Shown piece by piece: positions 5,891 through 15,900 of a DNA stretch of 64,000 bases. The notes under the pieces are model-generated. The model saw only the letters and a program-made list of their open reading frames with translations, ran no database searches and was not told the DNA's origin. Source of the stretch: VGSG01 sp040756375 (GTDB taxonomy: Bacteria > Desulfobacterota > Desulfomonilia > Desulfomonilales > Desulfomonilaceae); contig JBFLZC010000022.1 in NCBI GenBank assembly GCA_040756375.1, positions 29,251-93,250 of the forward strand, read 5' to 3'. The first letter of the stretch is position 1, and the number at the start of each line of letters is the position of its first letter. The translations under genes and the position numbers were made by a program.

Positions 5891-8122
5891 ATGCCTGAGC
5901 AAATCGTGGACCTTCAAAGACGCTATTTTCTGAAGGTGAGTGCTCTCGCCGGAGTGGGCCTGCTTGTTGGGTGCGGCTGGGGCGCGGGCGCGCCATCATT
6001 GAGCAAAGCCGGCAATAAACGACAAGCGCTGGTGCCGAACGCTTGGATCCGCATCGGCGAGGATGATCTCGTGACCGTCATGGTGAAACATTCGGAAATG
6101 GGTCAGGGAATCACTACCGCGTCAGCAATGATCGTAGCGGAAGAACTGGAGGTTGATTGGCAGAAGGTGCGAGCGGAAATAGCTCCTGCTGACCCTGCAT
6201 ATAAGAACCCCGCGATGGGTATCCAGGCCACCGGAGGAAGCACTGGTGTCCACACCAGTTGGGAAGTCCTCAGACAAGCAGCCGCGGCCACTCGCGAGTT
6301 GTTGGTCGCGGCCGCGGCTTCAACCTGGGGCGTAGCGGCCAAGGAATGCCGTGCGGTCAGCGGAACAATTGTTCATCAGCCGACGAGCCGCTCGCTGCGT
6401 TATAGGCAGTTGCTGGAGAAGGCCGCGACTCTGCCGCTGCCACAGAACCCCGCGCTGAAGAGTCACGAACAGTTCAAGGTCATCGGTAAGCCATTTCCGC
6501 GGCTCGATACCCGGGCCAAGGTCTACGGGTTTGCCGAGTACGGAACCGACGTACGGGTCCCAGGAATGCTTACAGCCACGGTCATTCACCCGCCCGTCCT
6601 CGGCGGCCGAGTGAAATCAATCGACGCGTCCGAAGCGCTGAAGATGCCGGGGGTTCGGCACGTTCTGCCGATCACAGCAGGCGTAGCGGTTGTGGCGGAC
6701 GATTTTTGGCGCGCGTCAAAGGCAGCCGAGGCGGTGAAAGTCTCATGGGACGCGCCCGAGGAGAATCTGCGCCTCTCCACCGAGCGCATCAGGGCGCACT
6801 GGGCCGACCTCGCGAAGACGGAGGGGAAGAGAGTTCGAGACCAGGGCAGCGTAGACAGCGCGTTCGCGGCCGCGGCCAAGATCGTGGAGGCGGTGTACGA
6901 GCTGCCATTTCAGGCACACGGGTGCCCTGAGCCGATGAATTGCACCGTTCAGATCCATGACGGCGTCTGCGACATCTGGGTCCCGACGCAAAACCAGGGC
7001 AGCACCCAGGCAATTGCAGCGAAAGTAGCAGGCCTGGGTGTGGACGCGGTCCGCGTACACACAACTTTCCTCGGTGGAGGCTTCGGTCGCCGCTTTTCGG
7101 TGGATTTCGTCGCGGAAGCCGTTGAGCTCGCCAAGCAAATGAAAGCGCCCGTAAAGGTGATTTGGAGCCGCGAGGAAGACATCCGGAACGATCACTTCCG
7201 CCCTGCGTCGTACCAGGCCGTCCGGGCGGCGCTAGCCGCTGACGGCGCCATAAAGGCCTTCTGGCATAGGCTTGTAGGACCGAACGAGGTTGATTCAATT
7301 GTCGAAATCCTCGTGCCCGCGATTATTCCGGATTGGGTACCGCGTCCCATAAAGAACGGCGCGTCGAAAGCTGTGATACCGGTGGGGAAATATGCGATGT
7401 CGGCCAAGTATGCCACGACCCACGCGGGGACCGTGGGGTATGCCATCGACAATGTCCGAGTGGAGTATATTAACGACAACCCGGGCGTGCCTGTCGGACC
7501 GTGGCGGGCTGTGTACAACACGAGACACGCCTTCGTAGTGGAATCGTTCATGGACGAGATCGCGGCCGCGTCCGGCAAAGACCCTTTTCAGATGCGGTAT
7601 GACTTGCTCAAGAATGCGCCGAAATTGCGCACCGTACTCGAGTTGGCCGCCACAAAAGCCGGTTGGGGCACTCGCCTTCCGGAAGGCATACACCGAGGAA
7701 TCGCGCTCGATGAGTTCGATGGAACGTCCGTGGCAATGGTGGCCGAGGTATCGGTCAATGGGAAAGGTGTGGTGAAAGTGCATCGAATCGTGGCTGCGGT
7801 AGATTGCGGCACCGTGATAAACCCGAAGATCGTAGAAGCACAGATCAGCGGCGGAATAGCGTTCGGCCTGACCGCCACAATTAAGAGCGCGATCACGATC
7901 AAGGATGGAAGAGCCGAGCAGGGCAATTTCCATGACTTCCCTCTGCTGCGCATGAACGAAATGCCTGAGGTGGAGGTGTACACCGTGCCCAGCACCGCGG
8001 CTCCGACGGGGATCGGTGAAATCGGAGTGCCTCCGGTTGCTCCGGCTGTGGCCAACGCTGTCGCGGCCGCGACCGGCAAGCGTGTGCGCAGTTTGCCGAT
8101 AAGGCCGAGAGACCTAATATAG
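5891..8122 (+). CDS. Molybdopterin-binding subunit of isoquinoline 1-oxidoreductase-type enzyme
   Basis: A 743-residue large subunit of the xanthine dehydrogenase/aldehyde oxidase family. ATG 5891 was chosen over 5804, which lies inside the previous gene. The N-terminus has a twin arginine RRYFLKVSALAG (R10, R11) and then LLVGC, which would make C28 a lipoprotein site, so export by Tat and membrane anchoring are likely. Family motifs include MVKHSEMGQGITTA, PVLGGRVKSIDASEAL, LGGGFGRRF, PVGPWRAVYNTRHAFVVESF and the C-terminal PTGIGEIGVPPVAPAVANAV. The GGGFGRR form is typical of IorB-like enzymes that hydroxylate N-heterocycles or oxidise aldehydes. The substrate cannot be read from sequence. 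Confidence 0.92.
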   Translation: MPEQIVDLQRRYFLKVSALAGVGLLVGCGWGAGAPSLSKAGNKRQALVPNAWIRIGEDDLVTVMVKHSEMGQGITTASAMIVAEELEVDWQKVRAEIAPADPAYKNPAMGIQATGGSTGVHTSWEVLRQAAAATRELLVAAAASTWGVAAKECRAVSGTIVHQPTSRSLRYRQLLEKAATLPLPQNPALKSHEQFKVIGKPFPRLDTRAKVYGFAEYGTDVRVPGMLTATVIHPPVLGGRVKSIDASEALKMPGVRHVLPITAGVAVVADDFWRASKAAEAVKVSWDAPEENLRLSTERIRAHWADLAKTEGKRVRDQGSVDSAFAAAAKIVEAVYELPFQAHGCPEPMNCTVQIHDGVCDIWVPTQNQGSTQAIAAKVAGLGVDAVRVHTTFLGGGFGRRFSVDFVAEAVELAKQMKAPVKVIWSREEDIRNDHFRPASYQAVRAALAADGAIKAFWHRLVGPNEVDSIVEILVPAIIPDWVPRPIKNGASKAVIPVGKYAMSAKYATTHAGTVGYAIDNVRVEYINDNPGVPVGPWRAVYNTRHAFVVESFMDEIAAASGKDPFQMRYDLLKNAPKLRTVLELAATKAGWGTRLPEGIHRGIALDEFDGTSVAMVAEVSVNGKGVVKVHRIVAAVDCGTVINPKIVEAQISGGIAFGLTATIKSAITIKDGRAEQGNFHDFPLLRMNEMPEVEVYTVPSTAAPTGIGEIGVPPVAPAVANAVAAATGKRVRSLPIRPRDLI

Positions 8123-8187
8123 GCGCGGTTTGATGCTTCTGCTGGGTTGTGTGGCTTCGCCACAGAACCGGAATGAGGAACCTCGAC

Positions 8188-9126
8188 ATGATGGGAATGA
8201 CGGTTACGACGGTGATTGACGAGAGTCTCTGTACGGGATGCGGGCTCTGCGTAAAGGTTTGCCCTCTCGGCACGATAGCCGTGCGAGACGGAAAGGCGGT
8301 GATCGTAGGAGACGTGTCGCTGAACTGCGGCCATTGCTCGGCGGTGTGTCCTGTGGCCGCAATTCAGGTCAAGTCGCTTGACGAGGCCCTGACCGGCTTC
8401 TCTACCTTTGAACTTGATCGCCGGTGGCTCAAACCGGGCGAGTTCGACACCGGCCATCTGGTTCGGCTCATGTCGTCGCGGCGTTCTTGCAGGAATTTCA
8501 CGGAAAAGCCCGTGGATCGGCCGGTGCTGGAAGATCTGGTGAAAATCGCAATAACCGCGCCGTCCGGAACCAACAGCCAGAAATGGACATTTACGATCCT
8601 GCCGACTCCGGATGCCGTGCGGTCGTTGGCCGTTGCAGTCGCGAGATTCTACGAAAAGCTCAACAAACTCGCGGAAAAGCGGTTTCTGCGCACGTTTCTC
8701 AAACTGATCGGCAAACCGGAACTCGACGACTATTACCGCTTGTACTATCAGTCGGCAGTGGAGCGGCTCGCTGAATGGAAGGAAACCGGCCGTGACGGGG
8801 TCTTTCACGGAGCGGCAGCGGTGATCGTTGTAGGATCGGAACCGGGAGCCTCGCTGCCCAAAGAGGACGCCATGCTGGCGACCCAGAATATTCTCCTGGC
8901 CGCTCACAGCATGGGTCTTGGCTCTTGCCTCATAGGCATGGCAGTGGAGTCCGTAAATCGTGACCGCAGCATAAAGGCCCTTTTGGGAATACCGGACCGG
9001 GAGACCGTCTATGCCATCATCGCTTTGGGGTATACGGACGAGAAATACCGGGGCCAGGCAGGCAGGAGAAGAATGGTGATGCGGTACGCCGGTGCTGGCT
9101 CACGGGACAATAGTCGGCCTCAATAA
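8188..9126 (+). CDS. Ferredoxin-nitroreductase fusion protein
   Basis: A 312-residue fusion. Residues about 10-60 are a ferredoxin-like domain: first cluster motif C15-x2-C18-x2-C21-x3-CP, second motif reduced to SLNCGHCSAVCP with three Cys and a Ser where a fourth Cys could stand. Residues about 85-300 are an FMN-binding nitroreductase (SSRRSCRNFTEKPVDRPVLE, APSGTNSQKWTF, LAAHSMGLGSCLIGMA, ALGYTDEKYRG). Such proteins are common in anaerobes and reduce unknown quinone- or nitro-like substrates from ferredoxin. I chose ATG 8188, which follows GAGGAA. It is downstream of the molybdenum-hydroxylase genes and may share their transcription. Confidence 0.85.
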   Translation: MMGMTVTTVIDESLCTGCGLCVKVCPLGTIAVRDGKAVIVGDVSLNCGHCSAVCPVAAIQVKSLDEALTGFSTFELDRRWLKPGEFDTGHLVRLMSSRRSCRNFTEKPVDRPVLEDLVKIAITAPSGTNSQKWTFTILPTPDAVRSLAVAVARFYEKLNKLAEKRFLRTFLKLIGKPELDDYYRLYYQSAVERLAEWKETGRDGVFHGAAAVIVVGSEPGASLPKEDAMLATQNILLAAHSMGLGSCLIGMAVESVNRDRSIKALLGIPDRETVYAIIALGYTDEKYRGQAGRRRMVMRYAGAGSRDNSRPQ

Positions 9127-9170
9127 TGTAGCAAGTGGCAAAAATAATGTCCGATTGCCGCTTGGGCTTT

Positions 9171-9251
9171 GGTAGGTGCCGGCCTCCGTGCCGGCACATC
9201 TTTCTTAAAAATATCAACCAGCTCGGGCCGGCAGGGACGCCGGCCGCTACC
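9171..9251. repeat. Dispersed GGTAGGTGCCGGC palindromic repeat, copy 1
   Basis: GGTAGGTGCCGGC on the left pairs with GACGCCGGCCGCTACC on the right. The same family recurs inverted at 25071-25170 and as shorter copies near 57311 and 61340. It fills part of the 9127-9537 gap, which otherwise shows no gene. Confidence 0.75.
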
Positions 9252-9359
9252 GGTCTTTCTTCAAGCGCGGGCTGCCAAGAAGCCGAGCGTTTTGACAATC
9301 GGTATAATCGCGAAATGAGATCTCATTCCGATCCTTGCCCCGGATTGGGACTACTCACT

Positions 9360-9380
9360 GAATTCCCCTTCGGGGAATTC
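9360..9380. repeat. Perfect hairpin GAATTCCCC-TTC-GGGGAATTC
   Basis: A nine-base-pair perfect stem with a TTC loop. It has no T-run on the plus strand and lies in the intergenic region between the nitroreductase and the convergent toxin gene. Function not clear. Confidence 0.6.
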
Positions 9381-9537
9381 CGGGACGCGGACAAACCTAC
9401 TGAGGGTGGCGCTCGGTGAACTCGTTCTAAATAAGCTCAAGATCCTCCTGCGTGCCTGGAAAAGCGTCTCGTTGCACAGGTGACCCTCGCCAATCGAATA
9501 ATCAGTTCCAAAGGAATTCGAGCGGGAAACTGAGTGG

Positions 9538-9828
9538 TCAGCGGTTTGGTTCATCTGGGAGCTGCGCACCGTGCCAAACCGCAACGATCCAGATGATGTC
9601 TCCCACGGACCGGTAGAAGAACCGATAAGGCGCAACAATGATCTCTCTGTAAGGAAGGTCGGGGAACTCGGGAATGATTCGACCGGATTCGGGGAAAGAT
9701 TCAAGCCGCCGCAATACTTTTTCAGCGCGATCACGAAACTCCAGCGCGGCTTTTGGATTGTCGCGGTGAATGTGGTTCAAGGCAGAAAAGAACTGAATTC
9801 TGGCGGTCGGGGTGAAGCGAACTTTCAC
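9538..9828 (-). CDS. RelE/ParE-family toxin
   Basis: A 96-residue toxin with the ParE/RelE pattern: strand MKVRFTPTARIQFFSALNHI, helix DNPKAALEFRDRAEKVLRRL, then FPESGRIIPEFPDLPYREIIVAPYRFFYR and a last strand IIWIVAVWHGAQ. The sequence P-x-x-G-R-x-x-P...(Y)RE is typical of ParE toxins. The gene overlaps the antitoxin stop by four bases (ATGA), the usual antitoxin-first order. It appears complete. Confidence 0.88.
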   Translation of the reverse strand: MKVRFTPTARIQFFSALNHIHRDNPKAALEFRDRAEKVLRRLESFPESGRIIPEFPDLPYREIIVAPYRFFYRSVGDIIWIVAVWHGAQLPDEPNR

Positions 9829-10106
9829 GGCCGGTTTTCCGCAAGCAACGCGTCTGCTTCAGCAAGAACCGAGTCCAAATCATGACCCTCGCCTGCCTCT
9901 ATTTCTTTCTCTCCGATTGCCAGAAGCTGAAGGAGCGACTTCTTGCGCTCCGCATTCTCATACGCCTTGACACTCATCATCACTGCTGCCGCACGTCCGC
10001 GCTGAGTTATTAGGATCGGTTCCTCAGAATCACGGACCTGCTTGAGCACCTTGGCTGCGTCTTGTCTCAAATCACTCACAGGTATGATGTGAGGCAGCTT
10101 TGCCAT
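9825..10106 (-). CDS. Phd/YefM-family antitoxin
   Basis: A 93-residue antitoxin. The N-terminal DNA-binding part reads IIPVSDLRQDAAKVLKQVRD, SEEPILITQRGRAAAVMMSV, KAYENAERKKSLLQLL, the standard Phd/YefM fold, and the C-terminal tail IEAGEGHDLDSVLAEADALL would wrap the toxin. I chose the ATG at 10106, which has an AGGAGGT site in front, over a longer frame to 10169. It should repress its own promoter together with the toxin at 9538. Confidence 0.9.
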   Translation of the reverse strand: MAKLPHIIPVSDLRQDAAKVLKQVRDSEEPILITQRGRAAAVMMSVKAYENAERKKSLLQLLAIGEKEIEAGEGHDLDSVLAEADALLAENRP

Positions 10107-10253
10107 ATTTTGTACCTCCTGTATTACAACTAAATGTACCACAAGGTTTTCAGGGAGACAACTTGCCAAAGAGGGACGCGAAAGGCCCCCCTCAGAAACA
10201 TCAAGGACTATTGCATATGAGTTTTTATATAAAGTTATACTTGAATGGACTTG

Positions 10254-10817
10254 TCATCGCTTGGACAGTTCTCGGCAGTTGTGGCATCTCCAGACACGCT
10301 CGCGTATGAAGAAAAAGAGCGTGCCCACGCCGATAAAGATCAATCCTATGTAGTACATGGCGGGCAGGGCGAATTTCAGGAACCAGGGGGTCTGATAGAA
10401 ATTAATTGCCAGGCCGTACGCGGTCATGAGCGCAAAACCCATCACTGCAAGCACAATTGCTGCAAGGGGTGAGAGGACCATGCGTGAGGACCTGGTCATG
10501 ACGCCGCCGCACAGCGTGCACAGCTTGACCTTGCCTCTCCGCACCCGGTCCTGAAACCTTCCCATTTCCCTGGCGGCTGCAGGTCTCGGCACGTCTCGAT
10601 CTTCTCGTCTGTCCAGGTTAACTGGAGCCCCGGATTCGCTGCCGGGATTCGCTCGCCTTTCAGGCGCGGGGTAGGGATAAGATTCTTGACCGTTCATAAT
10701 CAGGTGGTTCCGGGAATTGAAATCTGTTTCGCTCCTCTGGGAGCCTCTCTCCGGGGACTTGAGCCGTTCCTGGGAACCGACGCGGTTCGTTGACGGTTGC
10801 ACATCAGAGCCGTTCAC
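10254..10817 (-). CDS. Two-TM membrane protein with zinc-ribbon Cys pairs
   Basis: A protein of about 187 residues not matched to a named family. The first half is polar and probably disordered (many Ser, Arg, Glu, Pro). It then has CTLCGG, two hydrophobic segments (MVLSPLAAIVLAVMGFALMT and FALPAMYYIGLIFIGVGTLF) and a C-terminal CHNC pair, so the two CxxC pairs could form one zinc ribbon around a membrane hairpin on the cytoplasmic side. I chose GTG 10817 because an AGGAGG site precedes it by eight bases; ATG 10697 is an alternative. It follows atpE on the same strand but a link to ATP synthase is not shown. Confidence 0.65.
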   Translation of the reverse strand: MNGSDVQPSTNRVGSQERLKSPERGSQRSETDFNSRNHLIMNGQESYPYPAPERRANPGSESGAPVNLDRREDRDVPRPAAAREMGRFQDRVRRGKVKLCTLCGGVMTRSSRMVLSPLAAIVLAVMGFALMTAYGLAINFYQTPWFLKFALPAMYYIGLIFIGVGTLFFFIRERVWRCHNCRELSKR

Positions 10818-10999
10818 GCGTTCATCCTCCTGGTTGCACGACTCCTCGCTGCCCAGGAGCCTTAACGCAAAACGCCCGGCAATGCTAGCATAAAAGCGGT
10901 CAACTCGAAAAGAGTTCGACTGGAGGATGGACCGCGGCGAGAGGGCCTCGGCCGCCCCATGCGCGGCATAGAGCGGCCAAACCCGGCTCACAGACTTGA

Positions 11000-11329
11000 T
11001 TACTTGACGTAGGGGTTACCGAACATCAGGATGAGGGCCACGACCAGCGCGTAAATCGTCAAAGACTCGATCATGGCCAGACCGATGATCATGGTGGTCA
11101 GAATGCGGCCGCCTGCTTCAGGGTTCCGCGATGTGCCTTCGCACGCGCCGCCGATGGCGGTGCCCATGCCGATACCGCTACCGATGGCGCCCAGGCCGAT
11201 GGCGAGGCCCGCGGCCAACACGGTGTATTGGACCACTGGAGCGGTTGTCGCGTCAATAGCGGCCATGGCCACACTTGCCACGCACAGAATGCCGAAGGTC
11301 ACAAGACCGGTGATAATAGTTCTTCTCAT
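11000..11329 (-). CDS. atpE: ATP synthase F0 subunit c
   Basis: A 109-residue c subunit. An N-terminal segment ending VASVAMA looks like a signal peptide or extra helix, then come the two hairpin helices with GSGIGMGTAIGGACEG, the polar loop SRNPEAGGR, and the ion-binding helix with E88 in AMIESLTIYALVVALI. The Gln of sodium-binding c-rings is replaced by Met in the first helix and the usual Thr after Glu-Ser is Leu, which argues for proton rather than sodium coupling (inference from known motifs). It lies 29 bases downstream of atpB. Confidence 0.94.
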   Translation of the reverse strand: MRRTIITGLVTFGILCVASVAMAAIDATTAPVVQYTVLAAGLAIGLGAIGSGIGMGTAIGGACEGTSRNPEAGGRILTTMIIGLAMIESLTIYALVVALILMFGNPYVK

Positions 11330-11358
11330 CTACTCTCAACCTCCCTTTTGTTGGGTTA

Positions 11359-12081
11359 TCAGTGCGCCTCTTCCAGCGATCCAGCGATGTACATCATGGT
11401 CAGCATGATGAACACCAACGTCTGAATAAAAGAGGTGAACACTTGCAGGAACATCATGGGCAACGGCACCAGATAAGGAAGCAGAATCGTGAGGATCACG
11501 ACCGCAAGATCCTCGCCCATTATGTTTCCGAAAAGTCGGAAGCTCAGGGAAAGAATCCTGCTCAGGTGCCCGATGACCTCAATGGGAAACATAAGAGGGA
11601 TCAGCCACGGGACCGGACCGAAGAAGTGCTTAATATAGTGGAACCCATGGTGTTTGATCCCCACGATGTGCGTGACCGTGAAAGAGGTCAGCGCCAGGGA
11701 CAACGTGGTATTCAGGTTATTCGTACACGATTGGAAGCCCGCAAGAATCCCGATGAGATTGCAGGAGAGGATCCAGATCGCCAAAGACGCAATCAGCGGA
11801 AAATAGGGGCGACCTTTCTCTCCCATGGTTTCCACAACAAGATCTTCCAGGGTTCTTACTGCGACTTCCCAGAAGTTCTGCTGCCCGCGGGGGACCATTT
11901 GGAGTCTGCTCCTCACCACAAGGGCAGCCACGATAAGGATGATCATCACCAGCCAGCCGTTCACCACATTGTTCAGGTCGGCATGGCTGACCGAGTACTT
12001 ATCCCAAAAGCTCTGATACGCGTGATAGAGCGGATTGGTGATAAAGTCAGTCAATACGGGCGGGTGTATTTCCGCGGCCAT
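11359..12081 (-). CDS. atpB: ATP synthase F0 subunit a
   Basis: A 240-residue a subunit with multiple transmembrane helices. The essential Arg of the proton path is R182 in LSLSFRLFGNIMGED, and the last helix reads LQVFTSFIQTLVFIMLTMMYI, both standard. It sits between atpI and atpE on the minus strand. The F1 genes and b subunits are not next to it, the split seen in many deltaproteobacteria. Confidence 0.95.
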   Translation of the reverse strand: MAAEIHPPVLTDFITNPLYHAYQSFWDKYSVSHADLNNVVNGWLVMIILIVAALVVRSRLQMVPRGQQNFWEVAVRTLEDLVVETMGEKGRPYFPLIASLAIWILSCNLIGILAGFQSCTNNLNTTLSLALTSFTVTHIVGIKHHGFHYIKHFFGPVPWLIPLMFPIEVIGHLSRILSLSFRLFGNIMGEDLAVVILTILLPYLVPLPMMFLQVFTSFIQTLVFIMLTMMYIAGSLEEAH

Positions 12082-12084
12082 GAA

Positions 12085-12468
12085 CTAGACCTCCTTTGGC
12101 CTTCTATTCGCCACGATGGTGAGCACCAGCATGACGAAAAGCCCCGCAGGGACCACTGAGAGCCCGGTGACCAGCCCCACGGGATCTACCTTCACAAACT
12201 TGACGAGGCCGTACAGGCACAGCCCCACGACGATCAACCTGAGGTAAAAACCTCCCATAAGGGAAACGATGGCGCTTCCCTTGTGTGCGAAATCTGCCTG
12301 TTTCACTTTCCGTGCCGAGGCCCACGCGTTTGCGAGCACGAGCGCGCCGCCGGCCAGAAAGCCGACTCCAAAACCCCACGAAGCCGCCAGGAAGGAGACC
12401 GGTAAGCCAATCACGTACACCAGTGCAGACAGGGTAAACCAGATCCCAGGAATCTTCTCAAACTTCAT
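12085..12468 (-). CDS. atpI: ATP synthase subunit I-like membrane protein
   Basis: A 127-residue protein with four predicted transmembrane segments (around residues 10-28, 31-48, 70-90 and 98-120), matching the ATP synthase I family in size, topology and position directly before atpB. AtpI-type proteins assist c-ring assembly and may help magnesium transport. Sequence is poorly conserved in this family, so the call leans on context. Its start overlaps the end of the upstream AtpZ-like gene by four bases. Confidence 0.75.
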   Translation of the reverse strand: MKFEKIPGIWFTLSALVYVIGLPVSFLAASWGFGVGFLAGGALVLANAWASARKVKQADFAHKGSAIVSLMGGFYLRLIVVGLCLYGLVKFVKVDPVGLVTGLSVVPAGLFVMLVLTIVANRRPKEV

Positions 12469-12701
12469 TTATCCTCTCTGCGCTTGTCCGCCTCCAGTTC
12501 CTTTCGGACCACAATCCAGACGTTGCGGCCCGCGGCTGCGACCCCGAAGAGGAAGCCTATGATACTGAGATACGGAAAGGTGCCACATTTACCATCGAGC
12601 CAGTAACCAAGACCGGCCCCGATAAAGATGGCCAGGACTATCGATACACCTAGCTGGAGGGCATCGCCCACCACCTGCCAGGTTGTTTTCCACTGCTTCA
12701 C
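12465..12701 (-). CDS. AtpZ/AtpI-type small membrane protein
   Basis: A 78-residue protein with two transmembrane helices: GDALQLGVSIVLAIFIGAGLG followed by YWLDGKCGTFPYLSIIG and LFGVAAAGRNVWIVVRKEL. The G-x-G-x-x-(L/W)-D motif between helices is typical of the AtpZ (F0F1-ATPase subunit, putative magnesium channel) family. It is the first gene of the minus-strand atpZ-atpI-atpB-atpE block. Confidence 0.8.
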   Translation of the reverse strand: MKQWKTTWQVVGDALQLGVSIVLAIFIGAGLGYWLDGKCGTFPYLSIIGFLFGVAAAGRNVWIVVRKELEADKRREDK

Positions 12702-12943
12702 GAAGTTTCTCTGATTAGCAGAAAAAGGTACGCCCTGTCAAGGTTTCCCGCGAGAGACTGTAACACAAAAAACCTGTCTTCCCAGCGAAAAAAATTGTGC
12801 TGAGAATCAGCTCCTGGTACATCCATAGTAGGGGAATTGCCAAAGGCAGGGAAGTGTCCGACGGGCAGATTCCGGGTAATTGGTAGCACCCGCGAACTTC
12901 CTGGGCCAAACCCATTAATTTGTTTGGGCAATGCGGGGGAAGA

Positions 12944-15900
12944 ATGAGTCTCTCGGAAAAATACAACCTCGGGATCACCGGCCGAATCGTAGAATCCTTC
13001 CTGGTCTCCAGGCTGCCGATCATCTTCATCATTGCCTCCCTCCTCGCCGGCGCAGCGGCCCTGATCGCGACTCCTCGCGAAGAAGAACCCCAGATCGTGG
13101 TCCCGATGATCGACGTGATGGTTAACTTCCCTGGGGCTTCTGCGGCTGAAGTGGAAAACCTGGTCACCATAAACCTGGAGCGGAAGCTCTGGGAGGTGGA
13201 CGGCGTCGAGTACGTCTATTCAGTCTCCCGACCCGGCGCGGCGGTGGTGACGGTCCGCTTCTATGTGGGGGAGGACCGGGAAGAGAGCCTGCTGAAGACC
13301 CACAGCAAAATCATGTCCTACGTGGATCACGTCCCACCAGGGGTGACCGGATGGGTAGTCAAACCAGTGGAGATTGACGATGTGCCCATCGTCACCTTTG
13401 CGCTGTACAGCGATCGGAACTCTGACTACGAACTCAGGCGAATCGCAGAGGAAATCCTCCACAAGATCCAGCGGAATCCCGATGCAGGTCGCGCCTACAT
13501 CGTCGGCGGCCGCAAACGGCAGATCAGGGTCCTGCTGAGCCCCGAAAGGATGGCGGCCAGGCACGTCTCGGTCATGGAGATGGAACGCAGTCTTAAGGGC
13601 GCGAATGTGAACCTCCGCGCGGGCACCATGGACGTACTGAACCGTGAAATAGTCGTCGATGCCGGTCCGTTCATACGCTCGGTGGATGAGCTCAAGCAGA
13701 TCATGGTGGGAGTTCATGACGGCCGGCCCGTTTTCCTGCGGGACGTAGCCGAGGTGATAGATGGACCCCAGGAAGCAACATCCTACACCAGGCTGGCCTT
13801 CGGACCTGGCGCGGCTCACGATCCTGAAACCAGGGGAGCTTCCTCCGCGGTGCAAGGCAAATCCTACCCGCAAGTCACCATTGCAGTGGCGAAGCGAAAA
13901 GGGACCAACGCGGTCAAGGTAGCTGATGCCGTCGTCCAGTCAGTGGAGAAGCTCAAGGATGACGTGATCCCGTCCGACGTTCAGGTGCTCGTCACTCGGA
14001 ATTACGGGAAGACCGCGGACGAAAAGGTCAACGAGCTCGTGAAGCATCTGGCTATCGCGGTGCTCAGTATCATCGCGCTCCTTACCGTGATGCTGGGATG
14101 GCGCGAGGCCATGATCGTAGCGCTCGCGGTTCCCATGACCCTTGCGGTGACCTTGCTGGCCAATCTGCTCGTCGGGTACACGATCAACCGGGTGACTCTC
14201 TTTGCCCTGATCCTGTCGCTGGGACTCCTGGTGGACGACCCGATCGTCGATGTGGAGAATATCCATCGTCATTTCAAGCTCAAAACTCACCCGCCGCTCG
14301 ACGCGACTCTCCTCGCGGTGGATGAGGTGCGTCCGCCGACCATTCTGGCGACCCTCGCGGTGATTGCCTCGTTTATTCCACTCTTTTTCATCACCGGCAT
14401 GATGGGCCCGTACATGCGGCCAATGGCGCTGAACGTTCCCGTGGCCATGATAATGTCGCTGGTGGTGGCTTTCACAGTGACTCCCTGGATTACGTACCAT
14501 GCGTTGAAAAGGGAATACGAGCGAGACGAGAAGCCGTACGATTTCAAGACAGGCGCGCTGTACCGGACGTATGGCAAGCTTATCACTCCGTTCCTGGAGA
14601 ACCGCCGCAAGAGCTGGTACTTCCTGGGCACCTTGATTGTGGTGCTGTTCGGATGCATCGCGCTCGTCGTGCTGAAACTTGTCCCAGTAAAGATGCTCCC
14701 CTTTGACAACAAGAACGAGCTGCTCATCGTAGTGGATATGCCCGAAGGGACCACACTGGAAGAGACTTCCCGCGTCGCGTCGGATCTAGAGAGATACCTG
14801 GCCACGGTGAATGAGGTCCGAGATGTGGAGTCATTTGTGGGGGTTGCGTCTCCGATCGATTTCAACGGCATGGTGCGTCACTATTACTTGCGCGAAGGGA
14901 GCCACATCGCGGAACTTCGGGTGAACCTGCTCGATAAACACGAGCGTGCGTTCCAGAGTCACGGCCTAGTGCTGAGGCTGCGTCCCGATCTGGACAAGGT
15001 CGCAGCCAAACACGGAGCTAATCTGAAGGTCGTGGAAGTCCCTCCAGGCCCTCCAGTCCTTTCAACCATCGTGGGCGAAGTGTACGGACCACCTGAGGCT
15101 TCTTACGATGAGCTGGCCGCGCAGGCAGCAAAGGTAGGGAGAGTCATGCGCGCGACTCATCAGGTGGTCGACGTGGACGATACCGTAGAAGCGCCCCAGA
15201 AGAGGTACCAGTTCGTGGTGGACCGCACCAAGGCGGGACTCGCAGGCATAACCGTCGAAGAAGTGGCCCGGTCGGCCAAAATATTCCTCGGCGGAGACTC
15301 GCCCACACTAATCCATCACGAGACGGAGCGAACCCCGCTTGAAGTGAACCTCCGCTTACCGAGGAGCTTGCGGTCCCGTGAACAGGATATGGGAGTTCTT
15401 CGGGTCAAGGCCGCGGATGGTTCCATGGTGCCGTTCAACGAGCTGGGACACCTTGAAGAAACGATCATCGACAAATCCATTTATCGGAAGAACATGCGTC
15501 GCGTTGTCTTTGTGATGGCCGAAACCGCAGGTCGCAGCCCGGTAGATGCCATACTGGACTTGCAGGGCAGCATGGAGAGCACGCCGCTGCCACCGGGATT
15601 CAAGGTGGACTGGGCGGGCGAAGGTGAATGGAAGATAACTTTGGAAGTATTCAGAGACCTGGGGCTTGCGTTTGCCGGCGCTCTGCTGCTGATCTACATC
15701 CTGCTCGTGCAGCAGACAGAATCGTTTGTGATACCGCTGGTGATTATGGTTGCCATACCGCTGACCCTGATCGGCATTTTGCCGGGGTTTGCGCTGCTGA
15801 ATCTTCTCCTCGCGCAGGACATCGGGTTGTATCGCGATTCCATATTCTTCACGGCAACGAGCATGATCGGGATGATCGCGCTCGCCGGCATTGTGGTGAG

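Noticed and set aside
7588..8907. Long minus-strand ORF of 439 residues opposite the molybdenum-hydroxylase and nitroreductase genes
   Set aside because: The plus-strand genes here are clear family members; the antisense frame is open because of GC-rich codon bias.
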